In this document: piece after piece, positions 37,670-47,089 of the stretch
Layout: each line of letters opens with the position of its first letter
Numbering within the stretch: position 1 is the first letter of the stretch
NCBI RefSeq assembly: GCF_014358015.1
Contig: NZ_JACONV010000004.1
Location: 208,738-272,737, forward strand
Direction: 5' to 3'
Origin: Pseudomonas triticifolii
Lineage (GTDB): Bacteria; Pseudomonadota; Gammaproteobacteria; Pseudomonadales; Pseudomonadaceae
Length of the DNA stretch: 64,000 bases
The notes under the pieces: generated by a model
The model's input: the letters and a program-made list of their open reading frames with translations, nothing else
The model's database searches: none
What the model was told of the DNA's origin: nothing
Translations under genes and position numbers: made by a program

Positions 37670-38728
37670 ATGAGCAAGCAACCCTCCCTGAGCTACAAAG
37701 ACGCCGGTGTAGACATCGACGCCGGTGAAGCATTGGTCGAACGCATCAAGAGCGTGGCCAAGCGCACCAAGCGTCCGGAAGTCATGGGCGGCCTGGGAGG
37801 TTTCGGCGCCCTCTGCGAAATCCCGGCTGGCTACAAGCAACCCGTGCTGGTTTCCGGCACCGACGGCGTCGGCACCAAGCTGCGTCTGGCGCTGAACCTG
37901 AACAAGCACGACAGCATCGGCATCGACCTGGTGGCCATGTGCGTCAACGACCTGGTGGTCTGCGGTGCCGAGCCGCTGTTCTTCCTCGACTACTACGCCA
38001 CCGGCAAACTGAACGTCGACACCGCCGCTCAGGTTGTGACCGGCATCGGCGCTGGCTGCGAACTGGCAGGTTGCTCGCTGGTGGGCGGTGAAACCGCTGA
38101 AATGCCAGGCATGTACGAAGGCGAAGACTACGACCTGGCCGGTTTCTGCGTCGGCGTCGTCGAGAAAGCTGAAATCATCGACGGCTCCAAGGTCGCTGCT
38201 GGCGACGCGCTGCTGGCACTGCCGTCTTCCGGCCCGCACTCCAACGGTTACTCACTGATCCGCAAGATCATCGAAGTGGCGGGTGCCGACATCGAGAACA
38301 TCCAGCTGGACGGCAAGCCATTGACCGAACTGCTGATGGCACCGACCCGCATCTACGTGAAGCCGTTGCTCAAGCTCATCAAGGAAACCGGCGCCGTCAA
38401 GGCCATGGCCCACATCACCGGTGGTGGCCTGCTGGACAACATCCCGCGCGTTCTGCCACAAGGCGCTCAGGCCGTGGTCGACGTCGCCAGCTGGCAGCGT
38501 CCGGCCGTGTTCGACTGGTTGCAGCAGCAGGGCAACGTTGAAGAAAACGAAATGCACCGCGTACTGAACTGCGGCGTGGGCATGGTGATCTGCGTGGCGC
38601 AGGAACATGTCGAAACCGCGCTGAACGTGCTGCGTGAAGCAGGCGAGCAGCCATGGGTGATCGGCCAGATCGCCACTGCCACCGAAGGTGCAGCGCAAGT
38701 CGAGCTGAAAAACCTCAAGGCGCATTGA
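37670..38728 (+). CDS. purM: Phosphoribosylformylglycinamidine cyclo-ligase
   Basis: 352-residue AIR synthetase, the fifth step of purine synthesis, using ATP. Family segments [33 protein letters not shown] and [11 protein letters not shown] are intact; C-terminal [14 protein letters not shown] is also seen. Length matches the family. Its stop overlaps the purN start (TGATG), the usual purM-purN arrangement. Confidence 0.97.
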   Translation: MSKQPSLSYKDAGVDIDAGEALVERIKSVAKRTKRPEVMGGLGGFGALCEIPAGYKQPVLVSGTDGVGTKLRLALNLNKHDSIGIDLVAMCVNDLVVCGAEPLFFLDYYATGKLNVDTAAQVVTGIGAGCELAGCSLVGGETAEMPGMYEGEDYDLAGFCVGVVEKAEIIDGSKVAAGDALLALPSSGPHSNGYSLIRKIIEVAGADIENIQLDGKPLTELLMAPTRIYVKPLLKLIKETGAVKAMAHITGGGLLDNIPRVLPQGAQAVVDVASWQRPAVFDWLQQQGNVEENEMHRVLNCGVGMVICVAQEHVETALNVLREAGEQPWVIGQIATATEGAAQVELKNLKAH

Positions 38729-39378
38729 TGTCAGCCACCTGCGATGTCGTGGTGCTGCTTTCCGGCACCGGTGGCAACCTGCAAGCGATGATCGACAGTT
38801 TCAGGGACGGGGCCAGCCCCGTCCGCATCCGCGCTGTCATCTCCAACCGTGATGATGCCTTCGGCCTGCAACGCGCCAGAGACGCAGGCATCGAGACCTG
38901 CGTGCTGGACCACAAGGCGTATGAAGGACGCGAAGCCTTCGATGCCGCGCTGGTCGAGCTGATCGACGCCTTCCAGCCCCGGCTGGTGGTACTGGCCGGG
39001 TTCATGCGCATCCTCAGCGCTGACTTCGTCCGTCACTATCAGGGTCGCCTGCTCAACATCCACCCTTCCCTGCTGCCGCGCTACAAAGGTCTGCACACCC
39101 ATCAGCGGGTGCTGGAGGCTGGCGATGCCGAACACGGTTGCAGCGTGCATTTCGTGACCGAGGAACTCGATGGCGGCCCTCTGGTCGTACAGGCAGTTAT
39201 TTCGGTACAGTTACACGACACGCCCACCACGCTTGCGCAACGGGTGCACGTTCAGGAACACCGTATCTACCCACTGGCAATACGCTGGTTTGCCGAAGGC
39301 AGACTGACACTGGGCGAGAACGGCGCATTACTGGACGACGAGCTACTCCCGGCCAGCGGCCATTTGATTCAACCCTAG
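38728..39378 (+). CDS. purN: Phosphoribosylglycinamide formyltransferase
   Basis: 216-residue folate-dependent GAR transformylase in the purine pathway. It has LLSGTGGNLQAMID near the N-terminus, GFMRILS, the catalytic NIHPSLLPRYKGLHTHQRVLEAG region (residues 106-128) and VTEELDGG with the conserved Asp. The start ATG at 38728 shares a base with the purM stop. Confidence 0.96.
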   Translation: MSATCDVVVLLSGTGGNLQAMIDSFRDGASPVRIRAVISNRDDAFGLQRARDAGIETCVLDHKAYEGREAFDAALVELIDAFQPRLVVLAGFMRILSADFVRHYQGRLLNIHPSLLPRYKGLHTHQRVLEAGDAEHGCSVHFVTEELDGGPLVVQAVISVQLHDTPTTLAQRVHVQEHRIYPLAIRWFAEGRLTLGENGALLDDELLPASGHLIQP

Positions 39379-39386
39379 GAGATACT

Positions 39387-40100
39387 ATGCGTCGTGCTCT
39401 GCTCTTCGCTTTCGCTCTGCTCGCTTTGCCTGCTGCACAGGCCGCAGATCTTCAACCCTTCTCCGCCAGCTACACCGCCGACTGGAAGCAACTGCCCATG
39501 AGCGGTACGGCAGAACGCAGCCTTGAAGCCGGCCCCAACGGCACCTGGACCCTGAACTTCAAGGCTTCGATGATGATCGCCAGCCTGACCGAAGTCAGCA
39601 CCCTGAAGGTCGACAAGGAAACCCTGCTGCCACAGACCTATACCTTCGAGCGCAGTGGCCTGGGCAAGTCGAAGAAAGTTGATCTGGCGTTCGACTGGAA
39701 CACCAAGTTCGTGACCGGCACCGACCGTGGCGACGCGATCAAGCTGCCGCTCAACCGTGGCATCCTCGACAAGTCCACTTACCAGCTCGCCTTGCAGCAT
39801 GACGTGGCTGCCGGCAAGAAGAGCATGAGTTATCAGGTGGTAGACGGCGATGAAGTCGACACCTACGACTTCCGCGTGCTGGGTTCGGAGAAAGTCGACA
39901 CCAAAGCTGGCCAGGTCGATGCGATCAAGGTTGAGCGTGTGCGCGATCCGACACAAAGCAAGCGCATCACCGTGCTGTGGTTCGCCAAGGACTGGGACTA
40001 CCTGCTGGTCCGTCTGCAACAGGTCGAAACCGACGGCAAGGAATACAACATCATGCTGCAGGACGGCACGGTGAACGGCAAGGCTGTCAAAGGCAGCTGA
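39387..40100 (+). CDS. DUF3108 exported protein
   Basis: 237-residue periplasmic protein with a signal peptide (about residues 1-20, PAAQAAD). A DUF3108 beta-rich domain follows, with FSASYTADWK, STLKVDKETLLPQTY and VKVERVRD-like sequence. Members may bind lipid or envelope components, but no function is established. TAGGAG precedes the ATG at 39387, 8 bases after purN, so it probably belongs to the purM-purN unit. A terminator follows. Confidence 0.88.
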   Translation: MRRALLFAFALLALPAAQAADLQPFSASYTADWKQLPMSGTAERSLEAGPNGTWTLNFKASMMIASLTEVSTLKVDKETLLPQTYTFERSGLGKSKKVDLAFDWNTKFVTGTDRGDAIKLPLNRGILDKSTYQLALQHDVAAGKKSMSYQVVDGDEVDTYDFRVLGSEKVDTKAGQVDAIKVERVRDPTQSKRITVLWFAKDWDYLLVRLQQVETDGKEYNIMLQDGTVNGKAVKGS

Positions 40101-40124
40101 TTGGCGTAATCCCCTGCTGCACAG

Positions 40125-40149
40125 AGCCCCGCAATGCGGGGCTTTTTAT
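40125..40149 (+). terminator. Rho-independent terminator of purM-purN-DUF3108
   Basis: Stem AGCCCCGC/GCGGGGCT with AAT loop, followed by TTTTTATT. Confidence 0.9.
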
Positions 40150-40353
40150 TGCCCGGCGCTCAGCGTCGGGTAGCATTTTCTTGCAGAACGCTGCGCATCC
40201 GTTCTTTCAGGCGATAGCGGTTATGGCAGTTGTACCAACCAGCAAGGCACATGAAAAATCCTTCATTTAACCGCTACTTACCCGCAGCCCACGGTTTTCA
40301 AGGGCTGGCGCACAACGATCAGTTTTTGACCAGCCGGGAACCTGAACAGCCTA

Positions 40354-40383
40354 TTTACTTAGCCAGCTAACAGATTCTATAAA
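40354..40383 (+). promoter_or_regulatory. Candidate sigma-70 promoter for small gene at 40458
   Basis: TTTACT at 40354-40359 and TATAAA at 40378-40383 are separated by 18 bases, about 75 bases before the ATG. It is the only promoter-like sequence in the gene-free stretch 40101-40457, which otherwise holds nothing recognisable beyond the terminator. Confidence 0.4.
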
Positions 40384-40457
40384 AGAGTCCTGCGACACAT
40401 CGCCGCAGTATCCAGAGGCCTAACCATTCAGGCCATTAAAGTCAGGAGCTAACTACT

Positions 40458-40637
40458 ATGACTGTCAGAGTTACTGAACGCGACGACGCCCACCTCTCTC
40501 ACGAAGCCGTTGCCGACGGCATCCAGATCTGGGACGTGCATCAACAGGATCAACTGGTCGGCATGTTTCACATAGAATCCGAGGCCTATCGCTACAAGGA
40601 AGAACTGGAAGCCCTGGAAAACCAGCGCAACCACTAA
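40458..40637 (+). CDS. Conserved small acidic protein, 59 residues
   Basis: Short ORF starting MTVRVTERDDAHLSHEAVAD, with IWDVHQQDQLVGMF in the middle and a charged helix AYRYKEELEALENQR at the end. AGGAG precedes the ATG, a promoter-like pair lies upstream and a bidirectional terminator follows. The short, charged, single-domain composition is typical of small core-genome proteins of pseudomonads. The function is unknown. Confidence 0.7.
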   Translation: MTVRVTERDDAHLSHEAVADGIQIWDVHQQDQLVGMFHIESEAYRYKEELEALENQRNH

Positions 40638-40660
40638 ACGCACTTTCAGAATTGTAGAAA

Positions 40661-40689
40661 GACAAAACCCGCTCAAGGCGGGTTTTGTC
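40661..40689. terminator. Bidirectional terminator between convergent genes
   Basis: Stem GACAAAACCCGC/GCGGGTTTTGTC with a short loop (TCAAG), U-rich in both directions. It lies between the small 59-residue gene and the DUF2058 gene. Confidence 0.9.
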
Positions 40690-40703
40690 ATGCTGGTCTT
40701 CAC

Positions 40704-41246
40704 TTACCACATGAGGTCGTCAGGCACCTGGTAGGCGGCGTACGGATCGTCTGCATCCGGCGCTTCGGTCGGTGTATTGAGCAACACGATCCGGCGCGGA
40801 TCGCGCTCCTGAATCTTCAGGGCCGCTTCACGCGGGATGATCTCGTAACCGCCACCATGATGAACGATCGCCAGCGAGCCGCTGCTGAGCTTGTTGCGCA
40901 CCAGCGTGTTGACCGAGATGCGTTTGACCTTCTTGTCATCGACGAAGTTGTAGTAATCCTCGGTGGTCAGCTTGGGCAGGCGCGAAGCCTCGATCAGCTG
41001 CTTGACCTGCGCAGTGCGGGCTTTCTGCTCGACCTTTTCCTGCTGCTGACGATTGAGTTCCTGATCGCGCTTGACCTTCTCGGCCAGCGCTTCCTGAGCC
41101 GCACGCTTCTGCGAGTCGTCGACCTGAGCCTGCCCTTTGTGCACCAGGCGCTGCTCTTTCTGCTTGTCCTTGCTGACCTGCTTGGCCTGCTTCTGGTTGA
41201 CCAGACCTGCCTTGAGCAGTTGGTCACGAAGTGAAATACCCGCCAT
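40704..41246 (-). CDS. DUF2058 family nucleoprotein (YaiL-like)
   Basis: 180-residue protein starting MAGISLRDQLLKAGLVNQKQ, followed by a long charged coiled coil (about residues 30-90, rich in Lys/Gln) and a C-terminal globular part with DYYNFVDDKKVKRI and ALKIQERDPRRI. The family is described as ribosome- or nucleic-acid-associated in E. coli; function not defined. Ribosome site GAGAGAAAAGAG precedes the ATG at 41246. The frame reaching 41348 is rejected. Confidence 0.88.
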   Translation of the reverse strand: MAGISLRDQLLKAGLVNQKQAKQVSKDKQKEQRLVHKGQAQVDDSQKRAAQEALAEKVKRDQELNRQQQEKVEQKARTAQVKQLIEASRLPKLTTEDYYNFVDDKKVKRISVNTLVRNKLSSGSLAIVHHGGGYEIIPREAALKIQERDPRRIVLLNTPTEAPDADDPYAAYQVPDDLMW

Positions 41247-41272
41247 CTCTTTTCTCTCTCTTAAGCAACCAC

Positions 41273-42106
41273 TCAGCCGCAGCGGGGTGCGTTTTTTTCC
41301 TGACGTTTGGCCTCGCCCCACAGCGCGTCCATGTCTTCGAGACTGCAATCCTCGATGGGCCGCTGGGCGTGGCGCAAAGCCTGTTCAATAAACCGGAAGC
41401 GTCTGTCGAATTTGCTGTTGGCCGAGCGTAACGCAGTTTCCGGGTCAACTTTAAGGTGTCGGGCCAGATTCACCACACCAAACAGCAGATCACCGATCTC
41501 TTCAGCGATGCCTTCGGCGTCATTATCGACCATCGCTTCGAGCACTTCATCGAGTTCTTCGCGGACCTTGTCGATCACCGGCAGTGCGGCAGGCCAATCG
41601 AAACCGACCTGCGAGGCACGCTTTTGCAACTTGGTGGCGCGGCTCAGTGCAGGCAGTGCGACGGGTACGTCGTCGAGCAGAGACAACTGCTCGGGCGCGG
41701 ACGACTTTTCTGCGCGTTCCTCGGCCTTGATCTCGTCCCAACGCCGGTTGACCTCTTCGTCGCTCAGACGCGGGGTTTCCATCGGCGCATACAGCTCGCC
41801 GGTCGGGAAAACATGAGGATGACGACGCAGCAACTTGCGCACGATGCCATCAACCACACCGTCGAACTCGAAACGCCCTTCCTCCTTGGCCAGATGAGCG
41901 TAGAACACCACCTGAAACAGCAAATCGCCCAGCTCACCCTGAAGCTGATCGAAATCGCCCTGCTCAATGGCGTCAGCCACTTCGTAGGCTTCTTCGAGGG
42001 TGTGCGGCACGATGGTGGCGTAGGTCTGCTTCAGATCCCAAGGACAGCCGTATTGCGGATCGCGCAATCGGGCCATGAGGTGCAGCAGGTCTTGAAGTGT
42101 GTGCAT
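41273..42106 (-). CDS. mazG: Nucleoside triphosphate pyrophosphohydrolase MazG
   Basis: 277-residue MazG with two all-alpha NTP-PPase domains. The first has CPWDLKQTYATIVPHTLEEAYEV (residues 20-42) and GELGDLLFQVVFYAHLAKEEG (residues 58-78). The second has EEIGDLLFGVVNLARHL. The enzyme removes aberrant dNTPs and lowers alarmone levels in E. coli. It lies 76 bases downstream of relA on the same strand, the usual relA-mazG order. Confidence 0.94.
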   Translation of the reverse strand: MHTLQDLLHLMARLRDPQYGCPWDLKQTYATIVPHTLEEAYEVADAIEQGDFDQLQGELGDLLFQVVFYAHLAKEEGRFEFDGVVDGIVRKLLRRHPHVFPTGELYAPMETPRLSDEEVNRRWDEIKAEERAEKSSAPEQLSLLDDVPVALPALSRATKLQKRASQVGFDWPAALPVIDKVREELDEVLEAMVDNDAEGIAEEIGDLLFGVVNLARHLKVDPETALRSANSKFDRRFRFIEQALRHAQRPIEDCSLEDMDALWGEAKRQEKNAPRCG

Positions 42107-42182
42107 TGCAAAATCTCTTTTACCGCTGCGCCACCCCTGCCGGTCAGTAACCGGACAGTGGAGGCTTACGGAGAGCCCTGAA

Positions 42183-44426
42183 TCAAGGCGTCCGGTTACG
42201 GCGCGTTTCGATGATGTTCGGCAACTGGGAAATGCGCCCCAGCAACCGGCCCAGCGCGTCCAGACCCGGAATTTCGATGGTCAGCGACATGAGCGCGGTA
42301 TTGTCTTCCTTATTGGAGCGCGTATTGACCGCCAGGACGTTGATCCGCTCGTTGAGCAGCACCTGGGTCACGTCACGCAACAGACCCGACCGGTCGTAGG
42401 CGCGAATGATGATGTCCACCGGATAGGTGAGCACCGGCACCGGCCCCCAACTGACCTGAATGATCCGCTCGGGCTCGCGCCCGCCCAGCTGCAGCACCGA
42501 GGCGCAGTCCTGACGGTGAATGCTCACACCGCGCCCTTGAGTGATGTAACCGACAATGGCATCGCCCGGCAGCGGCTGGCAGCAACCGGCCATCTGCGTC
42601 ATCAGGTTGCCCACACCCTGGATCTGGATATCGCCACGCTTGCCCGGCTTGTAGCCCGTGGCCTTGCGCGGGATCAGCTCCAGCTGTTCGTTCATCCGAT
42701 CCGGCTCGACCTGCTGCTGAGCCAGGTTGACCAGTTGCGCCAGACGCAAATCACCGGCACCCAGTGCGGCGAACATGTCATCAGCGGTCTTGTGATTGGC
42801 CTTGTCGGCGAGCTTGTCGAAATCGACTTGCGGCAGGGCCAGACGCGCCAGTTCGCGCTCGAGCAAGGTTCTGCCGGCCGCGACGTTCTGATCACGGGCC
42901 TGCAGCTTGAACCAGTGGACAATCTTGGCCCGCGCCCGCGAGGTGGTGATGTAACCCAGGTTCGAGTTCAGCCAGTCGCGGCTCGGCGTACCGTGCTTGC
43001 TGGTGATGATCTCGACCTGCTCGCCAGTCTGCAGGCTGTAGTTGAGCGGTACGATCCGGCCGTTGATCTTTGCGCCACGGCAGTTGTGGCCGATCTCGGT
43101 GTGCACCCGGTAGGCGAAGTCCAGCGGCGTCGCGCCCTTGGGCAGGTCGATGGCATGGCCGTCAGGGGTGAAGACGTAGACGCGGTCGGGCTCTATGTCG
43201 ACGCGCAACTGCTCGGCCAGCCCGCCAATGTCACCCAGCTCCTCGTGCCATTCGAGCACCTGGCGCAACCAGGAGATTTTCTCCTCGTAGTGATTGGAGC
43301 CGGATTTGACGTCAGTACCCTTGTAACGCCAGTGCGCGCAGACGCCCAGCTCGGCCTCTTCGTGCATCGAATGGGTACGGATCTGAACTTCCAGCACCTT
43401 GCCTTCCGGCCCGATGACGGCCGTGTGCAGCGAGCGGTAGCCGTTTTCCTTGGGGTTGGCGATGTAGTCGTCGAACTCCTTGGGAATGTGCCGCCACAAG
43501 GTGTGCACGATACCCAGCGCGGTATAGCAGTCGCGCATTTCCGGGACCAGTACACGCACTGCACGCACGTCGTAGATCTGGCTGAACGCCAGCCCCTTGC
43601 GCTGCATTTTGCGCCAGATGGAATAGATGTGCTTTGCGCGGCCGCTGATGTCGGCCTTGACGCCGGTAGCCAGCAGCTCGTTTTCCAGCTGGGACATCAC
43701 GTCACTGATGAACCGCTCGCGGTCCAGTCGACGCTCGTGCAACAGCTTGGCGATCTGCTTGTACTGGTCAGGCTCAAGGTAACGGAAAGACAGGTCTTCC
43801 AGCTCCCACTTGATGTGCCCGATGCCCAGACGATGGGCCAGCGGCGCATAGATATCGAAGACTTCGCGTGCCACACGGTTGCGCTTTTCGTCGTCGGCGT
43901 TTTTCACCGCACGAATGGCGCAGGTGCGCTCGGCCAGCTTGATCAGCGCGACGCGTACATCGTCGACCATCGCCACCAGCATCTTGCGCAGGTTCTCGAC
44001 CTGAGCCTGACTGCCCAGCACCAGCGACTGGCGCGGGCTGAGACTGGCGCTGATCGCGGCCATGCGAAGCACGCCGTCGATCAGCTTGGCAACCGTCGCG
44101 CCAAAATTCTGCTCGACGTCCGGCAAAGGGATGACGCCTTCGCGCACGCCACGGTAAATGACCGCTGCGACCAGCGAATCCTGATCCAGCTTGAGGTCAG
44201 CCAGAATCTCCGCTATTTCCAGACCGGTCTGAAAACTGGAGGTGCCGTCTGCCCAGTGATTCTTCAGTGCCTTGTCGTTCTGCTCGGCTTGCCGGGCGAA
44301 CTCACAGGCCTTTTTCATGACTTCCCGGTCCAGGACCAGGTCGACGCTGACAATATGATCAAGCCATGCGTCGAGGTTGATACTGCCGTCTGTGTTTATC
44401 GGCTGGTGCGCTCTCACCTGTACCAT
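42183..44426 (-). CDS. relA: GTP pyrophosphokinase RelA
   Basis: 747-residue ribosome-associated (p)ppGpp synthetase of the stringent response. The N-terminal HD-like domain is degenerate, as in RelA. The synthetase domain has YDVRAVRVLVPEMRDCYTALG (residues 289-309) and ENGYRSLHTAVIG. TGS (about residues 410-470), a zinc-finger-like region with AGCCQPLPGDAIVGYITQ, and a C-terminal ACT domain follow. The ATG at 44426 gives the family length; an upstream extension to 44504 has no similarity. It is downstream of rlmD, with a gap of 157 bases. Confidence 0.95.
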   Translation of the reverse strand: MVQVRAHQPINTDGSINLDAWLDHIVSVDLVLDREVMKKACEFARQAEQNDKALKNHWADGTSSFQTGLEIAEILADLKLDQDSLVAAVIYRGVREGVIPLPDVEQNFGATVAKLIDGVLRMAAISASLSPRQSLVLGSQAQVENLRKMLVAMVDDVRVALIKLAERTCAIRAVKNADDEKRNRVAREVFDIYAPLAHRLGIGHIKWELEDLSFRYLEPDQYKQIAKLLHERRLDRERFISDVMSQLENELLATGVKADISGRAKHIYSIWRKMQRKGLAFSQIYDVRAVRVLVPEMRDCYTALGIVHTLWRHIPKEFDDYIANPKENGYRSLHTAVIGPEGKVLEVQIRTHSMHEEAELGVCAHWRYKGTDVKSGSNHYEEKISWLRQVLEWHEELGDIGGLAEQLRVDIEPDRVYVFTPDGHAIDLPKGATPLDFAYRVHTEIGHNCRGAKINGRIVPLNYSLQTGEQVEIITSKHGTPSRDWLNSNLGYITTSRARAKIVHWFKLQARDQNVAAGRTLLERELARLALPQVDFDKLADKANHKTADDMFAALGAGDLRLAQLVNLAQQQVEPDRMNEQLELIPRKATGYKPGKRGDIQIQGVGNLMTQMAGCCQPLPGDAIVGYITQGRGVSIHRQDCASVLQLGGREPERIIQVSWGPVPVLTYPVDIIIRAYDRSGLLRDVTQVLLNERINVLAVNTRSNKEDNTALMSLTIEIPGLDALGRLLGRISQLPNIIETRRNRTP

Positions 44427-44583
44427 GCTGCTTACCTTCCCTACGGCGCGATGAATAGCGCCATCAGTCGCCAGCCTTCTGAGCGAATGCCACTTGCCGG
44501 GCAAGCAAGGACCGACATTCGCGGGCCAGTCGGATTAAATGAGATTCCCTGTCAGCAGCTGACTCGATCCAATGAACCGCCAC

Positions 44584-45939
44584 TCACTTACTCATTTCAA
44601 ATAAAGCCATCGCCTCGACATGCGCCGTCTGAGGAAACATATCGAGAATTCCGGCACGTTTCAGTCGATAGCCCTGATTGACCAGTTCGACCGTATCGCG
44701 GGCCAAAGTTGCCGGGTTGCATGACACATAGAGCAACCGTTGAGCGCCTGATTTCCTGATCTGGCGAACCACTTCAAATGCACCGTCACGCGGTGGGTCC
44801 AAGAGTACCGCAGAAAACCCCTCGGCTGCCCAGTTCGCGTTCGTCAGCGGCTGCGAAAGATCCGCCTGAAAAAACTGCACATTGTGCAGATCATTACTCA
44901 TGGCGTTTATCGACGCACGTTCGACCATGGTCGCAACGCCCTCGACAGCCACCACTTCCTTCGCCAGCCCGGCCAGCGGCAAGGCAAAGTTGCCAAGCCC
45001 GCAGAACAGGTCCATGACCCGTTCATCGGCCGCCGGTGCCAGCCAGTCCAGCGCCTGTTCGATCATCGCGGTGTTGACCGCTGCGTTGACCTGAATGAAA
45101 TCGCCCGGACGCCATTCCAGCTCCAGATTCCAAGGCTCCAGGCGATAGCCCAGCTCATCACCGGCGTTCGCCGGTTGCGGATCGCCCTCGCCGTGCAACC
45201 ACAACTGCGCGCCATGATCGGCACAGAATGCCTTGAGAATGTTCAGATCAGCATCGGCCAGCGGCGCGGTATGGCGCAGCAGCACAGCCGTTTCAGAACC
45301 GCTGAACAGCTCGACATGCCCCAGCGCCTGAGGTTTGCTCAGACTGCGCAGCATGGCAGGCAGTTGCGTCATGATCGGTTGCAAGGCCTGTACCAGCACC
45401 GGGCATTGCTCGATGCTGACGATGTCCTGGCTGGCCGTCGCACGAAAACCGACGTCGAGTCGTTTGGCCTTGATGTCCCAGCGTACCGCGACCCGAGCGC
45501 GCCTGCGGTAGGCCAGTTCGGAGCCGCTCAGGGGCGCCGCCCATTCCTGCGGTACGACATTGGCCACACGCAGCAATTGCTCGGCGAGCATGCGCTGTTT
45601 CAGGGCAAGCTGCTCGTCATGAGGCACGTGTTGCACGCTGCACCCCCCGCAACGCCCGAAGTGCTTGCACACGGGTGGGCGACGCATTTCGCTGGCGGTG
45701 AAGACCCGCTCGGTGCGCGCTTCGACCACCTTGCCGCGTGCATTGAGCACCCGCGCTTCGACCTCTTCGCCCGCCAGGCTGCCGGCGACGAACCAGGTTC
45801 TGCCTTCCAGAAACGCAATGCCGCGCCCGTCATCCGACAGACGCTCGATGGTCAGGCGCTGTTTTTTGCCAACAGGCACCTGCACGGTCTTGACGCCGCC
45901 GGTTGGCTGGAAGCGCAGTCCTCTCTCATGCTTGGCCAT
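44584..45939 (-). CDS. rlmD: 23S rRNA (uracil-1939-C5)-methyltransferase
   Basis: 451-residue RlmD/RumA. An N-terminal TRAM domain precedes the [4Fe-4S] cysteines ([15 protein letters not shown] plus a distant Cys). The Rossmann SAM domain has [18 protein letters not shown], and the catalytic Cys lies in [12 protein letters not shown]. It methylates U1939 of 23S rRNA. Its ATG shares a base with the cysM stop, so the two genes are translationally linked. Confidence 0.95.
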   Translation of the reverse strand: MAKHERGLRFQPTGGVKTVQVPVGKKQRLTIERLSDDGRGIAFLEGRTWFVAGSLAGEEVEARVLNARGKVVEARTERVFTASEMRRPPVCKHFGRCGGCSVQHVPHDEQLALKQRMLAEQLLRVANVVPQEWAAPLSGSELAYRRRARVAVRWDIKAKRLDVGFRATASQDIVSIEQCPVLVQALQPIMTQLPAMLRSLSKPQALGHVELFSGSETAVLLRHTAPLADADLNILKAFCADHGAQLWLHGEGDPQPANAGDELGYRLEPWNLELEWRPGDFIQVNAAVNTAMIEQALDWLAPAADERVMDLFCGLGNFALPLAGLAKEVVAVEGVATMVERASINAMSNDLHNVQFFQADLSQPLTNANWAAEGFSAVLLDPPRDGAFEVVRQIRKSGAQRLLYVSCNPATLARDTVELVNQGYRLKRAGILDMFPQTAHVEAMALFEMSK

Positions 45940-46841
45940 CAGTTGGGCGCGTCGTAAATGCCAGTCGACAGGTAACGGTCGCCTCGGTCACAGATGATTG
46001 CCACGATCACGGCGTTCTCGACTTCGCGGGAAATGCGCAGCATGCCCGCCACCGAACCGCCCGACGAGACACCGCAGAAAATGCCTTCTTCACGGGCCAG
46101 ACGACGCATGGTTTCTTCGGCTTCGGTCTGGCCCATGTCGATGATGCGGTCCACACGGTCAGCCTGATAGATCTTCGGCAGGTACTCGTATGGCCAGCGG
46201 CGGATGCCAGGAATCGACGCGCCTTCCATCGGTTGCAGACCCACGATCTGCACCTCGGGATTCTGCTCCTTGAGGTAGCGCGAGGTGCCCATGATGGTGC
46301 CGGTGGTGCCCATCGAACTGACGAAATGAGTGACGGTGCCGCCGGTCTGCTGCCAGATTTCCGGACCAGTGGAGGTGTAGTGCGCCTCGGGGTTGTCGCC
46401 GTTGGCGAACTGATCCAGCACCTTGCCGCGACCTTCGGCCTGCATACGCTCGGCCAGGTCACGGGCACCTTCCATGCCTTCTTCCTTGCTGACCAGGATC
46501 AGTTCGGCACCGTAGGCGGTCATCGCTGCCTTGCGCTCGGCGCTGGAGTTGTCAGGCATGATCAGGATCATGCGGTAGCCTTTGATCGCGGCGGCCATGG
46601 CCAGCGCGATACCGGTGTTGCCGGAAGTGGCTTCGATCAGGGTGTCACCGGCGTTGATCTGGCCGCGAAGTTCAGCGCGCGTGATCATCGACAGCGCCGG
46701 ACGGTCTTTGACCGAGCCTGCGGGGTTGTTACCTTCAAGCTTCAACAAGAGGGTATTGCTGGTGTGACCCGCCATGCGTTGCAGACGCACAAGCGGGGTG
46801 TTGCCGACGCAATCGGCAATGGTTTTATACTGCAGGGTCAT
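45939..46841 (-). CDS. cysM: Cysteine synthase B
   Basis: 300-residue PLP enzyme that makes cysteine from O-acetylserine and sulfide or thiosulfate. The PLP lysine is in [15 protein letters not shown], followed by [15 protein letters not shown] and [24 protein letters not shown] completes the cofactor site. The ATG at 46841 gives the typical 300 residues. It is divergent from gacS, with about 248 bases between, the arrangement known in Pseudomonas. Confidence 0.95.
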   Translation of the reverse strand: MTLQYKTIADCVGNTPLVRLQRMAGHTSNTLLLKLEGNNPAGSVKDRPALSMITRAELRGQINAGDTLIEATSGNTGIALAMAAAIKGYRMILIMPDNSSAERKAAMTAYGAELILVSKEEGMEGARDLAERMQAEGRGKVLDQFANGDNPEAHYTSTGPEIWQQTGGTVTHFVSSMGTTGTIMGTSRYLKEQNPEVQIVGLQPMEGASIPGIRRWPYEYLPKIYQADRVDRIIDMGQTEAEETMRRLAREEGIFCGVSSGGSVAGMLRISREVENAVIVAIICDRGDRYLSTGIYDAPN

Positions 46842-47089
46842 GGCGTATTCGCAATCCAGACTGCGGGGGCGCCTATCATAACGGCAAACGCTCAAACCCC
46901 ATATCACGCAAAGTGCGCGACCTATAACCAAAAGACATAACGAGCCCCCTCGCTGTCGAGCGCGCCTCGACCACCACACTAATCTGCCCACGCTCTCGGT
47001 AAATGGCTAAACTCATGCCCTCGTGCCGATAGGGCCAAGCGACTGCTGCCTGATTTCGACGGACTGATACCGGTTGCTGGAGAGAGAGC